A stretch of 64,000 nucleotides of DNA from Erythrobacter tepidarius (GTDB lineage Bacteria > Pseudomonadota > Alphaproteobacteria > Sphingomonadales > Sphingomonadaceae): positions 1 through 64,000 of the forward strand of contig NZ_MUYJ01000013.1 in the NCBI RefSeq assembly GCF_002155695.1, written 5' to 3'. Of this stretch, positions 27,016 through 38,192 are shown one piece after another. Every line of letters starts with the position of its first letter. Positions within the stretch are counted from its first letter, which is position 1. Position numbers and translations under genes: made by a program. The notes under the pieces are model-generated. The model was not told the DNA's origin, made no database searches, and worked only from the letters and a program-made list of their open reading frames with translations.

Positions 27016-30000
27016 GCCTCGCGCTCCTCGGCGGTCAGGCGCACCAGCCATTCTTCCAGCCGCATCAGTTGGTCATATTCGTTATACCCCTCGTAATCGG
27101 GGTTTTCGCGTGCACGGAAGGGTTTGCGGCCCTTGATGTAGTCTCGGATCGCCTCGCCGAGCCTGGCCTCGTGGAAGGGCAGATACTGGTCCGGGTCGAG
27201 CCCGGTCTTGGCCTTGCCCTCCTTCATCGGCGTCTCATGATAGCCGAAGCCGCCTTCCTTCTTCGCCTTGCCCAGCGACCAATATTCGAACCGCGTCGGC
27301 GTGCCGGTGACGATCTGCCCGGTCTTCTGATCGGCAAAGCGCCCGTCGCGCGCGATCAGGCCGAGCAGGCCGAGTTGCAAGGCATAGCCGGTCATCACCT
27401 GTTTCTTCTTCGGCGGCGCGCCGGTCTTGTAATCGACGATCGCCAATGACCCGTCGGCGAGCCGGTCGATCCGGTCGGCCCGGCCCTTGACCGTCACCCC
27501 GTCGACCACCATCGCACCCGAAATTTCCGAGGCAAGCACCGTGCGCCCTTCGGTCTCGGCGGCGCGCACCCATTCCTCGAACCGGCTCAGCGCTGCGATC
27601 AGGCGCGGCTGCCACAGCGCGCGGAACAACGGGTGGACGCGCGCGGCGGCAAAGCCTTCTTCGGCAAAGCGGCCGATGGCAAGGCCGGGATCGCCCGCAC
27701 GCGCCTTGTGCCACTTATCGAGAATGTCATGCACCAGCGTGCCACGCAGCGCCGGATCGCTGAAGGGATCGGCGCTGAGCGGGTCGAGCCGTTTCAGATC
27801 GAGGATCGCCAAGGCGTAGAACTGGTAGGGATCGCCCAGCAGCCGATCGAGCGCGGTGACCTTGATCGGCACGCGGCGCTTGTCCGGCGCGGGATCGGGC
27901 GCCGGGCGGGGATAGGGTGCGGCGGCCGGACGTTGCCGGTCGAGATGCGGGAGCAGCGCGGGGATGCGGATTTCGCGGTGCTCCTGCGCCAGATCCGCTC
28001 CCAGAAGCGCCTCGACCCGCAGCAGGAACCGTGAAGGCAGGGTTGGCCCCTCGGCATCGCGCAGCGAGCGGGTGAGCACCACCTCGGGCGCGCCCATGCA
28101 GCCAGCAAGGTCATGCGCGGCAAGGCCGATGCGCAACTCTGCCCCCGGCACGCCGAGGGCGCGCAGGATGGCAGGCGCAAGCAGCGCGTCGGCACCGGGC
28201 GGCTGCGGCCAGCTACCCTCGTTAAGCCCCCCGCAGATCACCAGATCGGCGCGCGCCATGCGCGCTTCGAGCAGGCCATAGATTGCGACGCGCGGGTGCC
28301 CGCCATAGCCGGGGCGCACTGCGACCGCGTCCATGCAATCGCGCAAGGCCCCGGCCAGGTCGGCGGTCTCGATCATGGTGCCGAGCAATTCTGCCTGGGC
28401 CCGCAGCTGCTCGATCATGGTGCCGAGCGCCCGCCCGTCCTCGCGCTCCCACAGGGCCGTGCGCGCAAAGGCCTCGCCGGCCTGGGTCAGCCGTTCGAGC
28501 GCCTCGGCGAGCGGGATGACGCGGGGCCAGTCACCAAGCGGCGCGACCAGGGCTTCGGCCCCGTCCCACCACGCTTCGACCTTGGCCTTGCGCGCCGCCG
28601 CGCGCAGCGGTTCGAGTCCCGGTGCCGGTGCCGGGCCACGCAATTCGCGGTCGAAGGCGCGCAAGCCCGTGAGCCATGCGCGACGTGTCTGAGCGTCCCA
28701 ACCACACACGAGCGGATGGGCGAAAGCAGCGACAAGATTGGCGGGATCGAGGCCATTGCTCGCCAGTTCGGCGAGCAGCCCGAACAGCCTGCCCGCCGGC
28801 GTGAGCGCCAGTGGGCGTCCGGCGGAATCGTCGGCCGTGATGTTCCAGCGTTCAAGATGCTGCACCACCCGCCGCGCCAGACCGCGATTGGCGGTGACGA
28901 CGGCGACGCGCTTCTCCGGCGTTTCCAACGCCTCGCGCACCAGCAGGGCAATCGCCTGGGCTTCTTCCTCGATCGTTACGCTGGTAAGCAGCCGCACGCC
29001 TGCCAGTCGGCGCTTGTCGGGATCGAGGGTGCTCCATGATCGGCTCGCCTGCGGAGGCAGGAACAGCGAGGAAATCGCGCGGCTGCGCGCCGGTTCGGCT
29101 GCGCTCATCCCGCGGCGATGCCAGGGCCGCACCTCGGCGCGGTTGACGCCCATCCGGTTGAGCAGCAGCTTCAGATGATATTGCGGATGGGTGAGCGCGT
29201 CCTGCGCGCCGAACGTCGGGCCGCCCGGTTCGGACGCAACACCGGCCAGCCCGAGTTCGGCCCACGCCGCATCATCCATCGCAAGGTCGAGATCGGGCAG
29301 GATCACCGCGCCCTGCGGCAGCCCGGCAATCACCCGCAGCAGCCGCGCCAGCGCCGGGGCGGCGCTGGTGACCCCGGCCGCAACAATCGGATGCGGCGGC
29401 GGCGCCTCCTTCCAGCGCTTTGCGGCGGCGGCGAACAGCAGGTTGCGCCGGGTCGCGGCATCGACCTCGCCGCGACGGTCCAATTCCGTCTGCCAGCGGG
29501 CGGTGACGCGGCCGAACAGGTGGATCGAGCGCTGCCAGTGCCCGGCCAGATCGCCGAGCTGGTCGAACACCGCATCGGCCAGCAGGTCTTCGGGCCGCTT
29601 CTCCTCGACCAGCAGCCGATCGATCGTGCGCGCCATCTCGCGCGCCAGGTTGAGCCGCGCGCGACCGGGCAGCGGCTCCATCCCCAGCGCTTCGCGCTCC
29701 TGTGCAATCAGACGATCGAGCGTCAGCCAGCGCGCCACCGGATCGCAGGCCGGGGGGATGTCCGCTGCCCCCAAGGGATCGAGCGCCGCCCCCAGTCTCT
29801 CGTCGAGATCGAGATCGCCGACCGCAACCATGCGCGGCATCAGCAGGCCGCCCTCACCATTGGCGCCGGCATGGCGGATGAAGGCTTCGGTGAAGGTGCG
29901 CGCGGCGCGGCTCGAGGGAACCAGCAGCGTCAGGCGGGCAAGGCCGAAGCCCTTTTCGCGGTAGCGCGGAACGATCCCCGCGACGAGCGCATCGGCAAAG

Positions 30001-30056
30001 CCGCGATGCGCGGCAATCGCATAGACCAGCGGGCCGGCTTGGCGCGGTTCAGCCAC
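27012..30056 (-). CDS. addB: Double-strand break repair protein AddB
   Basis: A 1014-residue partner of AddA with a degenerate helicase fold and a C-terminal RecB-type nuclease domain (GRADRIDRL ... [13 protein letters not shown]). Alphaproteobacterial AddB proteins typically have this length and layout. The start overlaps the end of murU by 8 bp, and the stop overlaps addA by 4 bp, so the set is one transcription unit. Confidence 0.94.
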   Translation of the reverse strand: MAEPRQAGPLVYAIAAHRGFADALVAGIVPRYREKGFGLARLTLLVPSSRAARTFTEAFIRHAGANGEGGLLMPRMVAVGDLDLDERLGAALDPLGAADIPPACDPVARWLTLDRLIAQEREALGMEPLPGRARLNLAREMARTIDRLLVEEKRPEDLLADAVFDQLGDLAGHWQRSIHLFGRVTARWQTELDRRGEVDAATRRNLLFAAAAKRWKEAPPPHPIVAAGVTSAAPALARLLRVIAGLPQGAVILPDLDLAMDDAAWAELGLAGVASEPGGPTFGAQDALTHPQYHLKLLLNRMGVNRAEVRPWHRRGMSAAEPARSRAISSLFLPPQASRSWSTLDPDKRRLAGVRLLTSVTIEEEAQAIALLVREALETPEKRVAVVTANRGLARRVVQHLERWNITADDSAGRPLALTPAGRLFGLLAELASNGLDPANLVAAFAHPLVCGWDAQTRRAWLTGLRAFDRELRGPAPAPGLEPLRAAARKAKVEAWWDGAEALVAPLGDWPRVIPLAEALERLTQAGEAFARTALWEREDGRALGTMIEQLRAQAELLGTMIETADLAGALRDCMDAVAVRPGYGGHPRVAIYGLLEARMARADLVICGGLNEGSWPQPPGADALLAPAILRALGVPGAELRIGLAAHDLAGCMGAPEVVLTRSLRDAEGPTLPSRFLLRVEALLGADLAQEHREIRIPALLPHLDRQRPAAAPYPRPAPDPAPDKRRVPIKVTALDRLLGDPYQFYALAILDLKRLDPLSADPFSDPALRGTLVHDILDKWHKARAGDPGLAIGRFAEEGFAAARVHPLFRALWQPRLIAALSRFEEWVRAAETEGRTVLASEISGAMVVDGVTVKGRADRIDRLADGSLAIVDYKTGAPPKKKQVMTGYALQLGLLGLIARDGRFADQKTGQIVTGTPTRFEYWSLGKAKKEGGFGYHETPMKEGKAKTGLDPDQYLPFHEARLGEAIRDYIKGRKPFRARENPDYEGYNEYDQLMRLEEWLVRLTAEEREA

Positions 30057-30774
30057 CCGTCAGCGCCTCCTCGGTCGGGCGGATCGCCTGCGGCGTGCCC
30101 ACTTCGAACCACAGCCCACCGAACGAGAGGCCATAGAGCCGTCCCTCGGCAATCGCCCGGTTCCACAGGATATTGGTCGAAAAGGGGCCTTCGGGCGCGT
30201 CGCGCAGCAGGCGGTGGCTGACCAGCTGGATGCCGGTGTAGATGAACGGCGCGATCCGCCCGTCGCGACGGCGCGACAGACGCCCGAGCGGATCCATGTG
30301 GAAATCGCCCGGCCCGTTGAAATTGGCGGCTCGCGTGTGCGGCACCACCAGCAAGAGGGCGTCCATCTGCGCCGGATCCCAGCGCCGCGACAGTTCGGCA
30401 AAGGCGCTGTTCGGCCCGTCGAGCCAGATGTTGTCGGCATTCAGCGCAAAAAAGGGATCGGGCAGCAGCGGCAGCGCCTTGATCATCCCGCCGCCGGTCT
30501 CAAGCAGCATGGCGCGCTCGTCCGAGATGGTCACTTGCGGCGCCTTGCGCGCGATCACATGGGCCTCGAGCGCATCGGCCAGATAGTGGACATTGATCAC
30601 CGCCTTCGCCACGCCCGCGTCGGCCAGGCGGTCGAGCGCGTGGTCTATCAGCGGCTTGCCCGCCACGCGCACCAACGGCTTGGGCTGGGTCGCGGTCAGC
30701 GGCCGCATCCGCTTGCCAAGCCCTGCGGCGAGCACCATCGCGGTGTCCGAGACGAGAGGGGGCTTCCTGATCAT
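30049..30774 (-). CDS. murU: N-acetylmuramate-1-phosphate uridylyltransferase-like nucleotidyltransferase (MurU)
   Basis: A 241-residue sugar-1-phosphate nucleotidyltransferase. The signature MVLAAGLGKRMRPLT near residue 13 binds the nucleotide, and PKPLVRVAGKPLIDHALD follows. Pairing with an AmgK-like kinase through an ATGA overlap supports MurU, which makes UDP-MurNAc in a cell-wall recycling route independent of de novo synthesis and reported to give fosfomycin tolerance. The substrate is inferred from this pairing, since many sugar nucleotidyltransferases look alike. Confidence 0.82.
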   Translation of the reverse strand: MIRKPPLVSDTAMVLAAGLGKRMRPLTATQPKPLVRVAGKPLIDHALDRLADAGVAKAVINVHYLADALEAHVIARKAPQVTISDERAMLLETGGGMIKALPLLPDPFFALNADNIWLDGPNSAFAELSRRWDPAQMDALLLVVPHTRAANFNGPGDFHMDPLGRLSRRRDGRIAPFIYTGIQLVSHRLLRDAPEGPFSTNILWNRAIAEGRLYGLSFGGLWFEVGTPQAIRPTEEALTGG

Positions 30775-31757
30775 GCCGAAAAGGCTCCGCGGGCGAACCG
30801 CAAGGTGTCGGGGATGTTGTGATCGAACCAGTGCGACACCGGCGCCAGCGCCGGATGCGCCAGATCGCGTTCGAGCGCGTCCCAGACCCGCGGGATCATC
30901 GAGAGATATTTGGGCTTGCCGTCGCGCGCGTTGAGGCGGGTGAAGATGCCGACGATCTTGGCATTGCGCTGCGCTCCGAGCCGGGCGTAATCGGCGAGAA
31001 ATTCCTCGTCCGCGACCCCGGCATGGTGCGCGTAATGGAGCAGCATCGCGGTTTCGAGATCTGCCGACACATCGCGCCGCGCATCCTGCAACAGCGAGAC
31101 GAGATCATAGGCCGGATGGCCCACCAGCGCGTCCTGGAAATCAATCAGCCCCTGCGGTGCGCGCGGGCTTGCACCGAGCAGCATGATGTTTTCGGCATGA
31201 TAGTCGCGCAGCACGGTGACGCCGGGATTCTGGCGGGCGAGCACGGGCGCAAGCACTTCCTCCCAAGCCGCCGCGTAGCCTGCTGTGTCAACCTCCAGCC
31301 CCTGTGCCGGGCAATACCATTCGGTAAAGAGCGCCGCCTCGCGGGCATAGACGGCCATATCATAGGGCGCGAAAGGGCCGGGTGCCAAGCGGTGGAGCAT
31401 CACCAGCGCCTCGACCGCAGCCTCATAGGCCTCGCGCTCGTCGGCCGGGTTGCAATCGAGCCAGTCGCGCATCCGGTCATTGCCGAAATCCTCGGTCAGC
31501 ACCCAGCCCGCCCTCGGCTCGGCGGCAAGGATTTCGGGCGCGCGCATGCCGTTGTCATGCAACCAGCGCGCCACTTTGAGGAAGGGCGCAGGATCCTCGT
31601 GCGGCGGAGGCGCATACATCAGCATCGCCGATTCGCCGCCGCGCACCAGTCGGAAATAGCGCCGGAACGAGGCATCGCCGGGCAGCGGCTGCACCTCGGC
31701 ATCGGCCCAGCCGGCGGTGGCGATGAATGCGGCAAGTCCTTCGGGAAGCTGGTTCAT
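30771..31757 (-). CDS. amgK: AmgK-like anomeric MurNAc/GlcNAc kinase (aminoglycoside-phosphotransferase fold)
   Basis: A 328-residue kinase of the APH fold. The catalytic loop VLRDYHAENIML and the metal-binding LIDFQDALVGHPAYDLVSLLQD are present. AmgK phosphorylates recycled MurNAc at C1, and the product feeds MurU, whose gene overlaps the stop by 4 bp. The ATG at 31757 overlaps the tsaE stop as ATGA, which decides the start; the frame is open upstream but without homology. Confidence 0.85.
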   Translation of the reverse strand: MNQLPEGLAAFIATAGWADAEVQPLPGDASFRRYFRLVRGGESAMLMYAPPPHEDPAPFLKVARWLHDNGMRAPEILAAEPRAGWVLTEDFGNDRMRDWLDCNPADEREAYEAAVEALVMLHRLAPGPFAPYDMAVYAREAALFTEWYCPAQGLEVDTAGYAAAWEEVLAPVLARQNPGVTVLRDYHAENIMLLGASPRAPQGLIDFQDALVGHPAYDLVSLLQDARRDVSADLETAMLLHYAHHAGVADEEFLADYARLGAQRNAKIVGIFTRLNARDGKPKYLSMIPRVWDALERDLAHPALAPVSHWFDHNIPDTLRFARGAFSA

Positions 31758-32218
31758 GGCATCCGCCCTAACCAATCCGCGCCCCCGCGGGCAATCGCAA
31801 TCCGCCCGCCTTCCCCGCTTTCTCCGGCCGGCAAAAGCGTGATTGTCAGGCACCCCGGCTCGCGACCGAAGCCCCCGGCGTGATCAGGCCATTCGGCCAG
31901 CAGCACCGCGCCCTCGCGGTAGTCGTCCAGCCCGATTTCGGCCAGTTCGGCAGGGTCTTCGAGCCGGTAGAAATCGGCGTGCACCACCGGCAGCCGCAGC
32001 GGCGGGGCGGCATAGGTTTCGATGATGGTGAAGGTCGGCGACGGCACTTCGCCCGCGTGGCCGAGCGCGGCGAGGATCGCGCGGGCGAGCGTGGTCTTGC
32101 CTGCGCCCAGCCCACCTTCGAGCGCCACCACATCGCCCGCCTGCAAGCGCGCGGCGATCCGCGCGCCATAGCGCCGCATCGCCGCAAGATCAGGCAAGGC
32201 CTCCCTGGTCCCGTTCAC
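31754..32218 (-). CDS. tsaE: tRNA threonylcarbamoyladenosine biosynthesis ATPase TsaE
   Basis: A 154-residue protein of the YjeE/TsaE family, needed with TsaB, TsaC and TsaD for the t6A modification of ANN-decoding tRNAs. Walker A GGLGAGKTTLARAIL lies near residue 40, and the conserved VHADFYRLEDP near residue 75 is diagnostic. It overlaps the divL-like gene by ATGA on one side and amgK on the other. Confidence 0.95.
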   Translation of the reverse strand: MNGTREALPDLAAMRRYGARIAARLQAGDVVALEGGLGAGKTTLARAILAALGHAGEVPSPTFTIIETYAAPPLRLPVVHADFYRLEDPAELAEIGLDDYREGAVLLAEWPDHAGGFGREPGCLTITLLPAGESGEGGRIAIARGGADWLGRMP

Positions 32219-34563
32219 GGCAGACGGATCGTGACAGTGGTGCCCGCACCCTTGCGGCTGGCGATTTCGAGCGTGCCGTCATGGGCCTCGATCAGCTGGC
32301 GGGCGAGCGGGATGCCAAGCCCGATGCGGCGTTCGGGCGTGCCGTCTTTGCCGGGCGCGAGGCCGCCCAGCGCGCGGGCGAGTTCCTGCGCGGTCATCCC
32401 CCGGCCATTATCGGCGATGCTGATTTCCATCGCGAAATCAGCACTTTCGGGAGCTTTCCTGATCTCGATCACGATCCGCCCACCATCGGGCGTGCCGGCG
32501 ATCGCATTGTCGATGAGCTTGCCCAGCGCCCGGCCCAGCTGGCGCGGATCGGCTTGAATCACCCGCCCGCGCCGGCCCTTGAGATCGAGGCTCAGCCCCG
32601 CAGCGATGATCGCCGCCTCGCGCTCGCGCACCAGCCTGGTCAGGAATTCGAGCAGATCGAGCCGTTCCTTGCGGATCGGCAGCAGCCCCGCCTCGCTCTG
32701 CGACAGATCGAGCACGTTCTCGACCTGCTCGGTGAGGCGTTCGACCGCGGCGAGGATCGCATCGACATATTCACCCGCTTGCTGAGGGTCTCTGGCGGCA
32801 CCGGCCTTGAGCAATTCGGCATAGCCGCCAATGGTGGTCAGCGGCGTGCGGAATTCGTAGCTCATGTTGGCGAGGAATCTCGCTTTTACCGCGTTCGCCT
32901 CGTCGAGCGCCTCGGCCCGCTCACGCAGGGCCTGCTCGGCCTTCTGCGAGGCGGTGATATCGAGCACGGTCAAAAGCCCGTTGCCGTCAGGCAGCGGCAC
33001 CCCGGCGAAGCGGAGGGTGCGACCGTCGGCAAGCTCCACCTGCCCGCCTTTCTCGCGCCGGTCGAGCGTCGCCGCGCGCACCACCGCGCCGATCAGCGCC
33101 GCCTCCTCGGGACGCACCAGATTGCGTCCGATCGCGGCGAGCAGTTCATCGGCACTGGGATGCGCGTCGAGCAGATCGGGAGTGAGGCCCCAGGTGCCCG
33201 CGAAGCTGCGGTTCCACAACTGCACCGAACCGTCGGGCGCGAAGATCGCAAGCGCCTCGAACAGGCTGTCGAGCGTCGCGGTGCGGGTGCGCAGCAAGGT
33301 GTCACGCACGGCGGAGAGCGCGAGCTGTTCGGTGCGATCCTCGGCAATCAGCACCAGCCCGCCATCGGGCAACGGCTGAGCGACGATGCGCAGATGGGTG
33401 CCGCCGGGCAGTGGCCAGGCCTCTTCCAAAGTGGTGCGCGACTCGAACCAGCCCCCCCGCTCGCGGCGCCATTCGGGGAAGTCGCGCACTTCGGGCGTGC
33501 GTCCCCGCTCGCGCGCCTCGGCGAGGAAACGTTCGAACGGGGTGCGCGCCTCGATCGCCTCCTCGGTCAGGCTGAAAAGGCGGCGGAAAGGTTGGTTGGC
33601 GAAGGTCAGCCGCTCGTCGGCATCGAACTGCGCCACGCCGACCGAGAGCTGATCGAGCAAGGTGCGCTGGGCCTCACGGAAGGCGCGGAATTCGCGCGCG
33701 ACTTGCTGCTGCTCCTCGATGTCGATGGCATAGCCCGCCACACCTTCTTGGCCGAGCGGCAGTTCCGAAACGCGCAGGGTCCGCCGCTCGCCGTGGATGG
33801 TCGCCGCGACCGAGCGTTCCGACTTGTCCTGACGGCGCAGCGTCTCGCGCGCGATCTCGGCCGGCGAACGTCCGTGCTCGGGTTCGAGCAATTCGATCTG
33901 CCCCTGCACCACTTCGGCCGCGCTGGTCGCGCCGACAGCATCGACATAGGCCTGGTTGACGAGCTGGAGCGTAAGATCCGCACCGCGAAACCACATCGGC
34001 ATCGGCGCGGCCTCGATCAGACCGACGAGCGCGGCGAAATCGCCCGTCGCCCGCGCGGCCGCCGCGCGCAGGCGCACCATTTCGGCATGGCTTTCGGTGA
34101 AGTCGAACACCCACACCAGCGCCGCACCGCCGGGCGAAACCCGGGGATCGGCGAGCGTGCCGTAAAGCGCCAGGCTGCGCTGCGAGCCGGGCGGATTGAG
34201 CGCCATGCGAAACGGTGCGGCGCTCTTCTGGGTGGTCTGCACCTTGGCAGAGAGCTGGTCGAGCTGTTCCCGGGTCAGACCGCCGCCCGTGGCACTTGCC
34301 AGCTCGCTGAGGTATTTGGGCATCGCCGGCAGGCCAAGCAGCCGCGCCAGCTTGTCCGGTCCTTCGATCCGCCCATCGACCCGCACCAGCATGGGCACTG
34401 CCGGGGCAACATCGAGCAAGGTCGACACGCGCTTGAGGCTGGTCTTGAGCGCACGCGCCCGCTTTATCGAGCGGCTTGCGCGGAGCATGAACACGCTCGC
34501 GCCCACCGCCCATGCGGCGAGCAGGAGCGCGATCAGCACCAGCGAAAGCGGTGAAGTGTCCAT
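32215..34563 (-). CDS. divL: DivL-like PAS-domain pseudo-histidine kinase (Tyr in place of phosphoacceptor His)
   Basis: A 782-residue protein with one N-terminal membrane segment, a long PAS-rich region (about 60-545), a HisKA-type dimerisation domain and a C-terminal HATPase domain (N-box KLIDNAI, IADNGRGM, RRIGLGIPL). The H-box reads SYEFRTPLTT, so the usual phosphoacceptor His is a Tyr at residue 569 (codon TAC at 32859-32857). This substitution, the length and the PAS array match DivL of Caulobacter, which signals through CckA to CtrA. The gene starts a unit with tsaE. The assignment to DivL is inferred from these features. Confidence 0.8.
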   Translation of the reverse strand: MDTSPLSLVLIALLLAAWAVGASVFMLRASRSIKRARALKTSLKRVSTLLDVAPAVPMLVRVDGRIEGPDKLARLLGLPAMPKYLSELASATGGGLTREQLDQLSAKVQTTQKSAAPFRMALNPPGSQRSLALYGTLADPRVSPGGAALVWVFDFTESHAEMVRLRAAAARATGDFAALVGLIEAAPMPMWFRGADLTLQLVNQAYVDAVGATSAAEVVQGQIELLEPEHGRSPAEIARETLRRQDKSERSVAATIHGERRTLRVSELPLGQEGVAGYAIDIEEQQQVAREFRAFREAQRTLLDQLSVGVAQFDADERLTFANQPFRRLFSLTEEAIEARTPFERFLAEARERGRTPEVRDFPEWRRERGGWFESRTTLEEAWPLPGGTHLRIVAQPLPDGGLVLIAEDRTEQLALSAVRDTLLRTRTATLDSLFEALAIFAPDGSVQLWNRSFAGTWGLTPDLLDAHPSADELLAAIGRNLVRPEEAALIGAVVRAATLDRREKGGQVELADGRTLRFAGVPLPDGNGLLTVLDITASQKAEQALRERAEALDEANAVKARFLANMSYEFRTPLTTIGGYAELLKAGAARDPQQAGEYVDAILAAVERLTEQVENVLDLSQSEAGLLPIRKERLDLLEFLTRLVREREAAIIAAGLSLDLKGRRGRVIQADPRQLGRALGKLIDNAIAGTPDGGRIVIEIRKAPESADFAMEISIADNGRGMTAQELARALGGLAPGKDGTPERRIGLGIPLARQLIEAHDGTLEIASRKGAGTTVTIRLP

Positions 34564-34662
34564 CGCTTAACCGCTATGCGCCTCCTCGTCGCAGTGCAAC
34601 GGGGTTCCACCCCCTCGCCCCCAACACCATGAAAGATTGCCGGAGCGGGGGATGGACGAGCC

Positions 34663-36087
<1,425 letters not shown>

Positions 36088-36170
36088 GTTTTTTCTCCTG
36101 CGCGAAGATGCGCGTATCGGGGCGGATTTTCTCGTCCGATGCCCCTAGCCGGATGACCGGCGGGAAGCAA

Positions 36171-36190
36171 ATATAAACTTATCTTTATAT
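36171..36190. promoter_or_regulatory. AT-rich palindrome between ahcY and the peroxiredoxin gene
   Basis: ATATAAA at 36171-36177 and TTTATAT at 36184-36190 form a perfect 7-bp inverted repeat with a 6-base centre, in otherwise GC-rich DNA. It lies 84 bp upstream of the ahcY ATG and 76 bp upstream of the peroxiredoxin ATG. An ArsR-family repressor, SahR, that senses S-adenosylhomocysteine is known to control ahcY in several proteobacteria; identity with its operator is my inference. Confidence 0.45.
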
Positions 36191-36265
36191 GTCTATTTGT
36201 TGCTCGCGCGGTGGCGGTCGTTATAGGAGAAGGCGGATTTCCCCCTGTCAGGAAGGACGACGAAC

Positions 36266-36745
36266 ATGGCGATTTCCGTTGGCGACAAGCTCCCCGATGT
36301 CACGCTGGTCAAGGCCACTGCCGAAGGTCCACAGGCCGTCAAGACCTCCGAATATTTTGCCGGCAAGAAGGTGGCGCTGTTCTCGGTGCCGGGCGCCTTC
36401 ACGCCGACCTGCTCGGCCAAGCACCTGCCGGGCTTCGTTGAAAAGGCTGCCGATCTCAAGGCCAAGGGCATCGACGAAATCGTCGGCACAGCCGTCAACG
36501 ATGCCTTCGTGATGGGCGCGTGGAACAAGGCCGCAGGCAGCGACGACATCACCATGCTGGCCGACGGAAATGCCGAATTCGTCGAGGCTTTGGGTCTTAC
36601 GATGGACGCTTCGGGTTTCGGCATGGGCAAGCGCGGGCAGCGCTTTTCGATGGTGATCAACGACGGCGTGGTCGAACAGCTCAACGTCGAAGAGCCGGGC
36701 GATTTCAAGGTTTCGAGCGCGGATCACATGCTCGGGCAGCTCTGA
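36266..36745 (+). CDS. Peroxiredoxin (Prx5/AhpC-TSA type)
   Basis: A 159-residue peroxiredoxin that reduces peroxides. The peroxidatic Cys lies in GAFTPTCSAKHLPGF near residue 48. The layout matches the Prx5 subgroup, often linked to glutaredoxin or thioredoxin. An AGGA lies a few bases before the ATG at 36266. A strong two-way terminator follows. Confidence 0.92.
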   Translation: MAISVGDKLPDVTLVKATAEGPQAVKTSEYFAGKKVALFSVPGAFTPTCSAKHLPGFVEKAADLKAKGIDEIVGTAVNDAFVMGAWNKAAGSDDITMLADGNAEFVEALGLTMDASGFGMGKRGQRFSMVINDGVVEQLNVEEPGDFKVSSADHMLGQL

Positions 36746-36768
36746 GACACTAGCAGCCGACAAAAAGC

Positions 36769-36803
36769 AAAGGGGCGCTTTCCACGTCGCAAAGCGCCCC
36801 TTT
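36769..36803. terminator. Bidirectional terminator between peroxiredoxin and cytochrome b561 genes
   Basis: A 13-bp perfect stem (36769-36781 with 36791-36803) closes a 9-base loop, with A/T-rich flanks on both sides. It separates two convergent genes. Confidence 0.85.
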
Positions 36804-36824
36804 CTTGTCCGGTGGCGGCAGCAT

Positions 36825-37514
36825 TCAGGTCAGCGGCGGTGCGCCAAAGGCAACCCACAGCGCCAGCGCGGCCGCAACCGCCACGGCGAGCACAGCGCGC
36901 CGCCACGGCAAGGGGCCGATTCCGGTGACACCCGGCATCGGCGGACGATTGCCTCCCACCATCGGACTGAGCAGATCATTGCCCTGCACCGCGTACCAGG
37001 TGATTGCCGCCAGGTGCAGCACGATCAACCCGAGCAGCACATTGAAGAAAGCCTCGTGAAGGTCGGTGATGGTATCGGCCAGCGTCACTCCCACCAGCGG
37101 ATTGAGCGGCCCGGTCATCCCGTCAAAAGGATCACCGGCAAACAGCCCCAGGCCGACCTGCAACAGCATCGCCCCGATCAGCGCCAGCGTGCTCCACCCG
37201 CCGAGCGGCGAATGGCCAATGGCCGGGCCGGCACTGCGATCGCCACGCAGATAGGCCAGCACCGCGCCCGGGCCCTTGACGAACTGGCTGAACCGCGCGG
37301 TCTCCGGCCCAATGAAGCCCCACACCACCCGGAAGGCGAGAATGCCGAGCAGCACCAACCCGATCCGCCGGTGCAGCGCCCACTTATCGTTTTCCGCCGT
37401 CCACCACATCATCGCGATGAGCAGCGGAAAACTCCAGTGGGCCAGCCTGAGCAGCCCGTCCCACACCCTCACATCGGGCGCGGTGGCAGGACGCGGGGCA
37501 GCAGCCTCGCTCAT
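36825..37514 (-). CDS. Cytochrome b561-family protein
   Basis: A 229-residue membrane protein of the Ni/Fe-hydrogenase-type b561 family. Several membrane segments are seen, with likely haem-ligand His residues in RLAHWSFPLL, KWALHRRIGL, DLHEAFFNVLLGLIVLHLA. Such proteins often accept or donate electrons to a small soluble cytochrome c. The next gene downstream on its strand order is a c-type cytochrome lipoprotein, 6 bp before this start, so the pair is likely one unit. Confidence 0.85.
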   Translation of the reverse strand: MSEAAAPRPATAPDVRVWDGLLRLAHWSFPLLIAMMWWTAENDKWALHRRIGLVLLGILAFRVVWGFIGPETARFSQFVKGPGAVLAYLRGDRSAGPAIGHSPLGGWSTLALIGAMLLQVGLGLFAGDPFDGMTGPLNPLVGVTLADTITDLHEAFFNVLLGLIVLHLAAITWYAVQGNDLLSPMVGGNRPPMPGVTGIGPLPWRRAVLAVAVAAALALWVAFGAPPLT

Positions 37515-37520
37515 CTTCGC

Positions 37521-38042
37521 CTATTTCTTGTCATCAAGCCGGAACTTGTCGTGGCAGCCCTTGCACGCGCCACCCATCGCCATCGCCTGCGCGCCCACGG
37601 CAGCCTTGTCGCCACCCTTGGCCAACTCGGCGAGCTTGGCGCTCTCATCGATCAGCTTCTGGCCGGCGGCCTTGAATTCCTCGGGCTTTTCCCAGATCGC
37701 CGGGAGCGCCTCGGTCTTCACGCCATCAGCCGTGCTGGTGCCAACCGGGAAGTGGCCGGCGATCTTCTGCGCGCGGGCGTTGATATCGGTCGCCTTGGTG
37801 GCGATCAGCGCGAAATCGGGCGCGTCTTTCTCCAGCTGGCCGCGGATTGCCTTGAAAGCATCGCCGATCGCCTCGAAATTCGCCTCGCGCTGCTTGAGCA
37901 CGGCAGCCACATCGACCGGCCCACCTTCAGCCGAGGCCGCATCGGCCGAAGCGGTTTCGACGGGCTTTTCGGCCGGAGTCTCACCCGAACAGGACGCGAG
38001 CGCGGCCGCAAGGACAAGGCGGGAGGTATTGGTGCGAAGCAT
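37521..38042 (-). CDS. Cytochrome c' family lipoprotein
   Basis: A 173-residue protein. A signal of the lipoprotein type (LVLAAALASCSGE, acylated Cys near residue 20) is followed by an Ala/Glu-rich linker and a four-helix cytochrome c'-type domain. The single haem motif is at the very C-terminus, CKGCHDKF (CXXCH), as expected for cytochrome c'. The ATG at 38042 has AAGGAG seven bases upstream; the frame extends further without signal. It is transcribed just before the b561 gene, from which it probably receives electrons. Confidence 0.88.
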   Translation of the reverse strand: MLRTNTSRLVLAAALASCSGETPAEKPVETASADAASAEGGPVDVAAVLKQREANFEAIGDAFKAIRGQLEKDAPDFALIATKATDINARAQKIAGHFPVGTSTADGVKTEALPAIWEKPEEFKAAGQKLIDESAKLAELAKGGDKAAVGAQAMAMGGACKGCHDKFRLDDKK

Positions 38043-38129
38043 ATGTGCGGTGCTCCTTGATTTGGCGATCGGATCGGTTCCGTAAACGAAGCTATGCTGC
38101 ATCCGGGCACTTGCAAACCCCAAAAGCAC

Positions 38130-38167
38130 ACAAAGAAAGGGGGCGCTTCCGAAGTGGGAGCGCCCCC
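38130..38167 (-). terminator. Terminator of the secreted-protein gene
   Basis: Perfect 9-bp arms (38139-38147 and 38159-38167) with a T-rich tail TTTCTTTG on the minus strand. It lies 25 bp after the stop at 38193. Confidence 0.8.
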
Positions 38168-38192
38168 GATCCGCGCGGACCTGCCAGCGCGG

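Noticed and set aside
36088-36265. A possible SAM or SAH riboswitch upstream of ahcY
   Set aside because: The leader can form stems, but I could not match it to a known SAM, SAM/SAH or SAH riboswitch consensus. The palindrome is better supported.
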